A stretch of 39,794 bases of DNA from Chthonomonadales bacterium (GTDB lineage: Bacteria > Armatimonadota > Chthonomonadetes > Chthonomonadales > CAJBBX01): assembly GCA_012517255.1 (NCBI GenBank), contig JAAYVH010000135.1:1-39794 (forward strand), given 5' to 3'. Below the pieces are notes generated by a model. That model ran no database searches, was not told the origin of the DNA, and worked only from the letters and a program-made list of their open reading frames with translations. Below, piece after piece: positions 32,916-39,794 of the stretch (its first letter is position 1; the number at the start of each line of letters is the position of its first letter). Position numbers and translations under genes: made by a program.

Positions 32916-33692
32916 ATGTCTGATCGTTCCGTGATCCTCGATCGCATCGTTGCGCTGTCGCATTGGCTCGGTGACCCGGCCCGGGATCTGGCCATTCTGG
33001 GAGAAGGCAATACCTCGGCGCGCATTGATGCCGAGAGCTTTTTCGTGAAGGAGAGCGGCAAGGGCCTGCTGGAGGCCGATTCGACCAGTTTTGTGCCCGT
33101 CTCGACCGCCGCCATTCTGGCAACGCTCGATGGTCCGGACCTCGATGACGCCAAGATCAGGCAGGTGCTCCTCGATGCGCGCATCGGGTGCACGGGTGAC
33201 CGTCCACGGCCGTCTGTCGAGACGTTCCTGCATGCCTATCTGCTGTCGCTGCCCGACGTGGAGTATGTGGGGCACACGCATCCTACAGCGGTCAACGCCA
33301 TCCTGTGCTCGCGCCATTCGCGTGAAGCCGTGGCCGGCCGGCTGTTCCCCGACGAGATCGTGTGCTGCGGTCCTGCCGTATGCTACGTTGAGTACACCGA
33401 TCCCGGCATACCGCTGGCCAAGCGTCTGCGCGCAGAGGTGGAGGCATTCATCAAGGATCACAACATGGCGCCGCGGGTGATCCTGATGGAAAACCACGGC
33501 CTGATCGCCACGGGGAAGACCCCCCGCGATGTTGAGACGGCCACCGCCATGTATGTCAAGACGGCGCGCGTGATCCTCGGGGCCTATGCTCTGGGCGGAC
33601 CGCGCTTCCTGACCCCCGACAACGTCGCGCGTATTCACACACGACCCGATGAAAGCTACCGACAGAAACTGATCGCGGAACGGGGCAACTGA
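32916..33692 (+). CDS. Class II aldolase/adducin-family protein (fuculose-phosphate aldolase-like)
   Basis: A 258-residue zinc aldolase-fold protein. GEGNTSAR (30-36 region) is the phosphate-binding GN-S loop, E102 in SVETFLHA the catalytic Glu, and H120, H122 (GHTHP) and H194 (MENHG) the likely zinc ligands. Members cleave L-fuculose-1-P, L-rhamnulose-1-P or L-ribulose-type substrates, or act as decarboxylases or epimerases. The substrate cannot be read from sequence. It starts at ATG 32916 with GAAGGG nearby and is first in an operon with two dehydrogenases. Confidence 0.88.
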   Translation: MSDRSVILDRIVALSHWLGDPARDLAILGEGNTSARIDAESFFVKESGKGLLEADSTSFVPVSTAAILATLDGPDLDDAKIRQVLLDARIGCTGDRPRPSVETFLHAYLLSLPDVEYVGHTHPTAVNAILCSRHSREAVAGRLFPDEIVCCGPAVCYVEYTDPGIPLAKRLRAEVEAFIKDHNMAPRVILMENHGLIATGKTPRDVETATAMYVKTARVILGAYALGGPRFLTPDNVARIHTRPDESYRQKLIAERGN

Positions 33693-33709
33693 TCCGCCTG
33701 GAGACACCT

Positions 33710-35419
33710 ATGAACGCTCTTGAACACTACAAATCGGGCAAGGGCCCCATCCCGGAGCGCATGCTCAAGTGGCATCTGTACGGCGAGGGTCTGGACAACC
33801 TGAAGCTGGAAGAAGTGCCGGTACCTGAGATTGGTCCGGATGAGCTCCTCGTGCGGCAGGATGCCAACGGGCTGTGCTTCTCGGATACCAAGGTCATCGC
33901 GCTCGGCAACAATCACCCGCGCATGCAGGGGCGCGACCTCTCAACAGACCCCGCGACGCTTGGGCACGAGGTGGCCATCACAGTGGTCAAGGTGGGCGAG
34001 CAGCGGCGCGGGCAGTTCAATGTCGGCGACCGTTTCATCGTCCAGGCCGACGTCTTCTACAAGGGCGTGTCCATGGCCTACGGCTACGCCATATCGGGCG
34101 GGCTCGCGCCCTACAGCGTGATACCGACGCCGATGATAGACGGCGATGAAGGGTGCTACCTGCTTCCCGTGGACAAGAATACGGGCTACGCTGAGACTGC
34201 GCTTGTCGAACCGTGGGCCTGCGTGGTCGGCGCCTACAACCAGTCCCATCGCACGGGACCGGCGCCCGATGGAACCATGCTCATCCTGGCTGGCGCAGGC
34301 GCCGACGACGTGCAGCTCGACGGCGTCACTGCCAGGTCTGGCACGGTCGTGGTGATGGGACCAGAGGGGCCTGCGGTGGCGCAACGCATCGCGAACGCCC
34401 GGACCGCCGACACCGACGATGTCGCCGCCACGGTCCGCCAGCAGTTCGGTGACGCGAAGCTCGATGACATTCTCGTGCTCGGGCATGTCGCGCCCGAAAT
34501 GGTCGAGTCGGCTGCGGCGCATCTTGCCGACCGAGGCGTTGTCGTGTTCTGCGGCACTGTCGAGATGCCGCGCAAGCTCACGCTCGATATCGGCCGGATC
34601 CATTACAACTGGCATCACTACCTGGGCACAACCGATAACGATCCGCTCAGCGCGTATCGGGAGCCGCGAGGCGCGGATCTCAAACCCGGCGGCATCGCGT
34701 GGTTCATCGGCGCGGGCGGACCCATGGGACAGATGCATGTGCAGCGCGCCGTCATGCATCGCAATCCGCCCAGCGTGGTTGTCGGCACCGACATTGACGG
34801 CGAGCGACTCGGCACGTTGGTTGAGCGTTTCTCGGAAACGGCGAAGCGACGGGGCGTTCAATTGATCGCCATCAACCCGCGCGAGATGAACCCCGAGGCG
34901 TTCGATGCCAGGCTGCGTGAGCTGACCGGCGGACGCGGGTTCGACGACATCGTTTCGCTGGTCCCGGTCCCGGCATTGATCGAGCACGCGACAGGATTCC
35001 TGGCTGACGGCGCCTGGTTCAACGTGTTCGCTGGCGTCGCTCGCGGCACGATGGCGGCGCTCGATGTGAACGACATCCGTCGCAGAGGCGTTCGCTACAT
35101 CGGCAGCAGCGGCTCGTCCATTGCGGACATGAAGCAGACCCTGGCGATGGTCGAGAGCGGCGAGCTGTCCACCAACGCTTCGCTGGCGGCTATCGGCGGC
35201 ATGAGAGCCGCGCGCGAAGGCCTCGCAGGCGTCAGGGATGGGCGCTTCCCCGGCAAGACGCTGGTGTTTCCGCTCATCCAGGACATGCCCCTGATGGCGT
35301 TGCCCGAGCTTCAGAACACATATCCGACGGTGTATGCGAAGCTCGACGGGGGCAAGTTCTGGACGCGAGAGGCCGAAGATGAGCTTCTGCGGCTTACGAT
35401 TGCGAGGGAAGGCGAATGA
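33710..35419 (+). CDS. Long medium-chain (zinc) dehydrogenase, sorbose/sorbitol-phosphate type
   Basis: A 569-residue protein, against about 350-410 for ordinary zinc alcohol dehydrogenases. The N-terminal GroES-like part has the catalytic zinc ligands C56 (GLCFSDT) and H86/E87 (LGHE); the structural-zinc four-cysteine loop is absent. A nucleotide-binding fold with FIGAGGPMGQMH is at about 331-342. Between them lies an extra segment of about 150 residues with a second Rossmann-like start (VVVMGPEGPAVAQRIA). Closest in character to L-sorbose-1-phosphate reductase (SorE)-type enzymes. The stop overlaps the SDR start (ATGA). Confidence 0.8.
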   Translation: MNALEHYKSGKGPIPERMLKWHLYGEGLDNLKLEEVPVPEIGPDELLVRQDANGLCFSDTKVIALGNNHPRMQGRDLSTDPATLGHEVAITVVKVGEQRRGQFNVGDRFIVQADVFYKGVSMAYGYAISGGLAPYSVIPTPMIDGDEGCYLLPVDKNTGYAETALVEPWACVVGAYNQSHRTGPAPDGTMLILAGAGADDVQLDGVTARSGTVVVMGPEGPAVAQRIANARTADTDDVAATVRQQFGDAKLDDILVLGHVAPEMVESAAAHLADRGVVVFCGTVEMPRKLTLDIGRIHYNWHHYLGTTDNDPLSAYREPRGADLKPGGIAWFIGAGGPMGQMHVQRAVMHRNPPSVVVGTDIDGERLGTLVERFSETAKRRGVQLIAINPREMNPEAFDARLRELTGGRGFDDIVSLVPVPALIEHATGFLADGAWFNVFAGVARGTMAALDVNDIRRRGVRYIGSSGSSIADMKQTLAMVESGELSTNASLAAIGGMRAAREGLAGVRDGRFPGKTLVFPLIQDMPLMALPELQNTYPTVYAKLDGGKFWTREAEDELLRLTIAREGE

Positions 35420-36207
35420 AACGTTTGGAAGGCAGGGTAGGCATCGTCACGGGCGCCGCTCAGGGGTTGGGTGAGGCCATCGCCCGGCGCCTGGCTGCCG
35501 AGGGATGCGCTGCCGTCACCGTGGCGGACATGAACTTCGAGAAAGCGCAGGCGACCGCTGAGGCTATCAAGCAGGAGTATGGCTGCGGCACGCTGGCCAC
35601 GCACACCAACGTTACCGATGAGGAACAGGTGGCGGCCATGGTCGGCGCTACGAGGTCTGCATTCGGCTCGGTGGACATCCTCATCGCCAACGCAGGCATT
35701 CTCATCGCGAAGGACGTGACCGAGTTCACGGCCGCGGAGTGGCGCAAGGTGATCGAGGTGAACCTGGTCGGCTACTTCCTCTCTGCGCAGGCCGCTGCTC
35801 GGGTCATGGTCGAACAGAAGAGCGGCGTCATCGTCCAGATTAACTCGAAGTCCGGCAAGAAGGGGAGCTTCCGCAACAGTGCCTATGCATCCTCGAAGTT
35901 CGGGGGCATTGGCCTGACTCAGTCGCTGGCTCTCGACCTTGCACCCTACGGCATTCGCGTGAACGCGGTCTGCCCAGGCAACCTGCTGGACGGCACGCTG
36001 TGGCAGGAGAGCCTCTATGAGCAGTATGCCAGAACCCAGGGGCTGACAGTCGAAGAGGTTCGGCGCAAGTACGAGTCTCAGGTACCTCTCGGGCGCGGCT
36101 GCACCTACGAGGATGTGTGTAACGTGGTGACCTTCCTGTGCTCGGATGAGGCGTCCTACATGACGGGACAGGCGATCAACGTAACCGGCGGCCAGGAGAT
36201 GCGGTAG
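35416..36207 (+). CDS. Sorbitol-6-phosphate 2-dehydrogenase-like SDR
   Basis: A 263-residue short-chain dehydrogenase. NAD-binding TGAAQGLGEA (12-21), NAG at 92-94, and the catalytic Ser (144 or 146), Tyr157 and Lys161 within INSKSGKKGSFRNSAYASSK. The INSKSGK, KFGGIGLTQSLALDLAPYGI, GNLL, VPLGRGC and TGQAINVTGGQ segments match E. coli SrlD very closely. I therefore infer it interconverts a hexitol phosphate and a ketose phosphate. It is coupled by ATGA to the upstream dehydrogenase. Confidence 0.88.
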   Translation: MKRLEGRVGIVTGAAQGLGEAIARRLAAEGCAAVTVADMNFEKAQATAEAIKQEYGCGTLATHTNVTDEEQVAAMVGATRSAFGSVDILIANAGILIAKDVTEFTAAEWRKVIEVNLVGYFLSAQAAARVMVEQKSGVIVQINSKSGKKGSFRNSAYASSKFGGIGLTQSLALDLAPYGIRVNAVCPGNLLDGTLWQESLYEQYARTQGLTVEEVRRKYESQVPLGRGCTYEDVCNVVTFLCSDEASYMTGQAINVTGGQEMR

Positions 36208-36224
36208 GTCCGCGGGCCCCTCGG

Positions 36225-37610
36225 ATGCCAAGGACCCAATCGCGGTTCGTCTGCGGGCAGTGCGGGCATGCATCGCCGCGGTGGCTGGGCCGATGCCCGG
36301 AGTGCGGCGAGTGGGGGACTCTATCGGAGGAGGTCGCTCCGAGGACGTCGGGCAAGAGCCGCGGCTCAGCGCGGTCCCCTGGGTCCGGATCGGCGCCATC
36401 GCCTTTGACCGAAGTGCCTGCCGACGCAGGCGAGCGGCTCTTGACGGGCATCGGCGAGATGGATCGCGTGCTGGGCGGAGGACTGGTGGACGGCTCGGTC
36501 ACGCTGATTGGCGGCGACCCCGGCATCGGCAAGTCCACGATCCTCGCCCAGGTTGCCCACAGCATCACCCGGCGCGACCCGTCGCTATGCGCGCTCTACG
36601 TCACCGGCGAGGAGAGCCCACGGCAGGTACGTCTGCGCTGTGAACGCCTGGGGGCGGTCTCCGAACGGATACTGGTCGTGGGTGAAACGGACGTCGGGGC
36701 CATCGTCGAACACATTACATCAGTGCGGCCGTCGCTGGCGGTCATCGACTCCATCCAGACCACCTACGATCCGAACATCGAGTCGGCCCCCGGCACGGTG
36801 AGCCAGGTACGAGGCGCGGGGGCTGCCCTGGTCAGTCTCGCCAAGAACGGCGGGCCGCCGGTCTTTCTGATTGGGCACGTCACCAAAGAGGGCACGCTAG
36901 CCGGTCCGCGCGTGCTTGAGCACATGGTGGACACGGTGCTCTACTTCGAAGGCGATCGCCACCACGCGTACCGGGCCATCCGTGCGGTCAAGAACCGGTA
37001 TGGACCTACCGATGAGATCGGCCTGTTTGAGATGCGGGAGGATGGTCTGCGGGAGGTGTCCAACCCGTCCGCCGCGTTCCTGTCTGAGCGCCTGTCGGAC
37101 TCATCGGGATCGGCTGTGGCATGCGTCATGGAGGGGGCTCGCCCGTTGCTGGTGGAGGTCCAGGCTCTGGCGACCCGCTCGTACCTGTCCAGTCCGCGGC
37201 GCGTCGTCAACGGGCTCGACTTCAACCGCGCAGGAATGCTGCTGGCGGTGCTGGAAAAGCGCCTGGGGCTTCGGCTGGGGGAGCATGATGTATTCCTCAA
37301 TGCAGCCGGTGGGATCCGGCTGGCGGAGCCGGCCTCCGATCTTGCGGTGGCCATGGCGGCGGTCTCCAGCTACCGAGATGTCCCTCTTCACGCTGACACG
37401 GTGTGGGTGGGCGAGATCGGACTGGGCGGCGAGGTGCGCAGTGTGGGTCAGATGGAGCGCAGACTGCGCGAAGCCGCGCGCATGCAGTTCGCTCGGGCGA
37501 TTGTCCCGCGGCTGGCGCGAGACAGCCGTCCGCGCATCGAGGGTATGGCGCTCGTCGAGGTCCGAACTGTGCTCGATGCCGTGAAAGCCTCGCTTCGCGA
37601 TCAGGGCTAA
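36225..37610 (+). CDS. radA: DNA repair protein RadA
   Basis: RecA-like ATPase that promotes branch migration during recombinational repair. It has 461 residues. The N-terminal zinc finger has C10, C13, C24 and C27. Walker A GGDPGIGKST is at 96-105, the Walker B region is LAVIDSIQT, and the RadA-specific KNRYG motif is present. A Lon-protease-like C-terminal domain starts near residue 290. It starts at ATG 36225, 17 bp after the SDR, with no strong ribosome site. Length is normal. Confidence 0.97.
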   Translation: MPRTQSRFVCGQCGHASPRWLGRCPECGEWGTLSEEVAPRTSGKSRGSARSPGSGSAPSPLTEVPADAGERLLTGIGEMDRVLGGGLVDGSVTLIGGDPGIGKSTILAQVAHSITRRDPSLCALYVTGEESPRQVRLRCERLGAVSERILVVGETDVGAIVEHITSVRPSLAVIDSIQTTYDPNIESAPGTVSQVRGAGAALVSLAKNGGPPVFLIGHVTKEGTLAGPRVLEHMVDTVLYFEGDRHHAYRAIRAVKNRYGPTDEIGLFEMREDGLREVSNPSAAFLSERLSDSSGSAVACVMEGARPLLVEVQALATRSYLSSPRRVVNGLDFNRAGMLLAVLEKRLGLRLGEHDVFLNAAGGIRLAEPASDLAVAMAAVSSYRDVPLHADTVWVGEIGLGGEVRSVGQMERRLREAARMQFARAIVPRLARDSRPRIEGMALVEVRTVLDAVKASLRDQG

Positions 37611-37621
37611 AGGAGATGGCA

Positions 37622-38560
37622 ATGACCGATACCGGAGACGCGGGATGGAGTGGTCTGACACCTCTGATGAGCGGAGGCGGTCTCGGCCCTGAGATCTCGG
37701 CTGCTGTTGTCGAGGGCATGGTGCGCGAGGCGCTGGCCGAGGATGCGCCGTGGGGCGATGTCACCACGACTGCCGTGGTCCCTCCGGACGTCCGCGCACG
37801 CGCGGTCCTTCAGACAGTGTCGGCAGGGGTGCTGGCCGGTTTGCCTTTGGTGGCTGAGGTGTTCCGTCAGACCGATCCCGCGATTCGCGTGTCACCCCTG
37901 TATGCCGAAGGCGCGCGGATGCTGGCTGGCGACGCTGTGGCAATCGTGACAGGGCCCGCCCGGGGCATCCTCACCGGCGAACGGGTCGCCCTCAACTTCG
38001 TGCAGCGTCTCTCTGGAATCGCGACGCTCACCGCACGCTACGTGGAGGCGGTGGCCGGCACGCAAGCGCGCATTGTGGACACGCGCAAGACGACGCCGGG
38101 AATGCGTCTGCTGCAGAAATACGCGGTCCGCATGGGCGGCGGCGCCAATCATCGCATGTCTCTGTCCGATGCCGTCATGATCAAGGACAATCACATTGTG
38201 GCGGCTGGAGGCATCAAAGCCGCCGTCGAGCGGGCGCGCCACAGCATCCCGCACACGATGACGGTCACCGTCGAGTGTGAAACCCTTCAGCAGGTGCGTG
38301 AGGCGCTGGAGGCGAAGGCCGACATCCTGCTGCTCGACAACATGCCGCTGGATACGCTCCGCGAAGCCGTGCTCCTGGTCGCCGGTCGGGCAATCACCGA
38401 AGCGTCAGGAGGGATCACGCTGGCTAACGTCGCCGAGGTAGCCCGAACCGGCGTCGCCTGCATCTCCGTTGGCGCCCTGACCCACTCGGCGCCGTCGCTC
38501 GACATGCGCCTGGAGCTGAGCCTCATGGGCCCGCCGGCCTCGGCATCCGAGGGCTATTGA
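37622..38560 (+). CDS. nadC: Nicotinate-nucleotide pyrophosphorylase (carboxylating) NadC
   Basis: Converts quinolinate and phosphoribosyl pyrophosphate to nicotinate mononucleotide in de novo NAD synthesis. It has 312 residues from ATG 37622, chosen because AAAGGAG at 37609-37615 lies 6 bp before it; the frame stays open upstream inside radA. Key segments: EDAPWGDVTT, NFVQRLSGIATLT, DTRKTTPGMRLLQKYAV, GGGANHRMSLSDAVMIKDNH and ITEASGGITL. nadA and nadB are not in the window. The start is 11 bp after radA. Confidence 0.97.
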   Translation: MTDTGDAGWSGLTPLMSGGGLGPEISAAVVEGMVREALAEDAPWGDVTTTAVVPPDVRARAVLQTVSAGVLAGLPLVAEVFRQTDPAIRVSPLYAEGARMLAGDAVAIVTGPARGILTGERVALNFVQRLSGIATLTARYVEAVAGTQARIVDTRKTTPGMRLLQKYAVRMGGGANHRMSLSDAVMIKDNHIVAAGGIKAAVERARHSIPHTMTVTVECETLQQVREALEAKADILLLDNMPLDTLREAVLLVAGRAITEASGGITLANVAEVARTGVACISVGALTHSAPSLDMRLELSLMGPPASASEGY

Positions 38561-38562
38561 GC

Positions 38563-39336
38563 ATGCAGCCGCCACGCATCCGGGCCTTCGCCGATGGCAA
38601 CTATCTGCTGGAGTTCGATACCCTTGCGTCCACACAGGATGAGGCCAGAGAACGGGTTCTTGCCGGCGAAGAGAGGCTGGTGGGGGTTCGGGCCGACTAC
38701 CAGGAGCAGGGCAGGGGCCGGCGCGGCGCCTCGTGGTACGCTCCGCGCGGCGAATGTCTCCTGATCACCTATCTCCTACCGGTGGCGGATGCCTCGGCGC
38801 GCGTGCAGGCTATGCTCAGCATGGCTGCGGCAGTTGCGGTGGCCGATGGGATCGCAGCGTTGACCAGCGTCGAACCGCGGCTGCGGTGGCCGAACGATGT
38901 CCTCATGGGATCGCGCAAGCTCGCCGGCGTGTTGATCGAGCTCATCCGCGCGCCAAGCGAGCGCCAACCGGACCGCCATGTCGCTGCCGTCGGGATCGGG
39001 CTCAACGTGAATGTCCCTTCATGGTCGGGCCATCTCGCCAACGAGGCGATCTCTCTCCGCCAGGCCACAGGCCGCCGCTGGTCGATCGAGATCGTGGAAG
39101 CGGCCGTCCGCACGGCCCTCATCGACACGCAGCGCCACATCGCGGGCACCGATCGCGAGTGGCTGCACCGGCGCTGGATGTCGCGGGATGCGACCGTCGG
39201 ACTGCGCTACATCGTAGGCACGCCGCGGGGCATCGTATCGGGCATCGCACGGCGGATTACGGTGCATGGAGAGCTCGTGATCGTTACGGACGCCGGCGAC
39301 GAGATCGTGACCGTGTCGGGGCACCACACGCGCTAG
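38563..39336 (+). CDS. birA: Biotin--[acetyl-CoA-carboxylase] ligase BirA (catalytic type, no HTH)
   Basis: Attaches biotin to biotin carboxyl carrier protein. It has 257 residues from ATG 38563. Motifs: STQDEARER near the N-terminus, GRGRRGASWYAP at about 50-61 (biotinyl-AMP loop), RWPNDVLMGSRKLAGVLIEL and GIGLNVNVP. A C-terminal SH3-like domain follows. The N-terminal DNA-binding HTH of E. coli BirA is absent, so it is a ligase without repressor function. The start is 2 bp after nadC; TTG 38557, overlapping the nadC stop, is an alternative. Confidence 0.95.
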   Translation: MQPPRIRAFADGNYLLEFDTLASTQDEARERVLAGEERLVGVRADYQEQGRGRRGASWYAPRGECLLITYLLPVADASARVQAMLSMAAAVAVADGIAALTSVEPRLRWPNDVLMGSRKLAGVLIELIRAPSERQPDRHVAAVGIGLNVNVPSWSGHLANEAISLRQATGRRWSIEIVEAAVRTALIDTQRHIAGTDREWLHRRWMSRDATVGLRYIVGTPRGIVSGIARRITVHGELVIVTDAGDEIVTVSGHHTR

Positions 39337-39794
39337 ATATCCCCAATGCGTTGGGTAAGCGTGAGATGGGAGCGCTTGCCTCCAGTGATGCGCGTGATGC
39401 ACGCTCAACCACCTCGCGGCGCTTGTCTCGACACAGCGCTGCATCTCGATGTACACTCATGACCGAGGGGCTCTCTGGCTGTGCTGTCTGACGACTTTAG
39501 CATAACCAGGGTCAGCCCATCGCTCCGCCGCCTGTCGGTCCAACGCAGCCGGCTTCCAGAGCTATGGTATAGGTGGAGGAGATCAAGAGAACCGTTGAGA
39601 ACTCCTTTCTTGTCGAGAGGGGATGCGCGTTCGTAGGAAAGAGACCGAAGGGTATGACCGCGGACTGTGAAGCTCTGCAACTCATGAAGAGAGTGCGAGC
39701 GATGGTTGCCGTTGCCCGTTGGCGGTCTGAGTGAACGTGGTTATGCGGAAACGTCATTGCGCTGACGCAGACGATGCGTTGAACTGATCGTTCA
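39337..39794. other. Stretch after birA with no recognised gene
   Basis: 458 bp to the window end. A 5-bp hairpin at 39342-39355 may be a weak terminator for birA. Open frames up to 91 codons exist on both strands, but none resembles a family or has a good ribosome site. An AGGTGGAGGAG-like purine run near 39571-39581 is not followed by a convincing start. Confidence 0.4.

Noticed and set aside
33941-34987. Open frame of 348 codons on the minus strand
   Set aside because: It lies fully opposite the long dehydrogenase; its composition is typical of antisense GC-rich frames, with no motif.
35311-36399. Minus-strand open frame of 362 codons
   Set aside because: Opposite the SrlD-like gene and the radA start, which have clear family motifs.
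39405-39680. Minus-strand open frame of 91 codons near the window end
   Set aside because: No family resemblance and no ribosome site; the window ends too soon to judge context.
1-39794. tRNA, rRNA, CRISPR arrays, insertion sequences, phage genes
   Set aside because: Looked for T-loop-like GGTTCRA segments, regularly spaced repeats, transposase motifs and terminal inverted repeats; none was found.

Overview
This GC-rich window most likely comes from a member of the Armatimonadota. The strongest clue is the prepilin-like protein at 30372-31112. Its N-terminus, with FTLIELLVV followed by a [13 protein letters not shown] segment, and its C-terminal H-X9-DG motif are typical of that phylum; Planctomycetes have a different segment after FTLIELL. 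The cell is clearly diderm and makes lipid A: outer-membrane assembly, lipid A, Kdo and inner-core genes fill the first 23 kb. The phylum call is inference from one family signature plus gene content.

Layout. (1) 3-767: 3' part of lipA. (2) 776-22813: an envelope-biogenesis island, all on the plus strand: tamB-like, an ECF sigma factor, bamA, two Skp/OmpH-like genes, lpxD, lpxC, fabZ, lpxA, lpxB, msbA, a DUF374 (LpxJ-type) acyltransferase, waaA, lpxK, an LpxL-type acyltransferase, a GT9 heptosyltransferase-like gene and kdsB. Many junctions are ATGA/GTGA overlaps, and an extended -10 promoter lies before the first skp gene. (3) 22834-24409: a HEAT-like exported protein (minus) and a small BON-like protein (plus). 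(4) 24740-28577: two different ECF sigma modules facing each other across a hairpin. The first is sigma, single-TM protein, exported STN-like plus zinc-ribbon protein. The second is sigma, ZAS anti-sigma, Spy/CnrX-like periplasmic protein. (5) 28857-29471: wrbA, then a gene-free stretch of about 570 bp. (6) 30043-32826: a promoter, a cobalamin riboswitch with a readable terminator/antiterminator, a prepilin-like H-X9-DG protein and two BtuF-like binding proteins. (7) 32872-36207: an extended -10 promoter and a sugar/polyol operon of class II aldolase, an unusually long medium-chain dehydrogenase and a sorbitol-6-phosphate-dehydrogenase-like SDR. (8) 36225-39336: radA, nadC and birA, followed by about 460 bp with nothing recognisable.

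How the genes work together. BamA, Skp and TamB build and supply the outer membrane. LpxA, LpxC, LpxD, LpxB and LpxK make the lipid A core, with FabZ supplying the acyl-chain pathway; the UDP-diacylglucosamine hydrolase (LpxH, LpxI or LpxG) is not in this window. KdsB and WaaA add Kdo, two late acyltransferases finish the lipid, the GT9 enzyme probably extends the core, and MsbA flips the product. The most unusual regulatory picture is the B12-switched operon headed by a pilin-like surface protein, followed by the two ECF modules with atypical periplasmic partners. No tRNA, rRNA, CRISPR array, insertion sequence or prophage gene was found.
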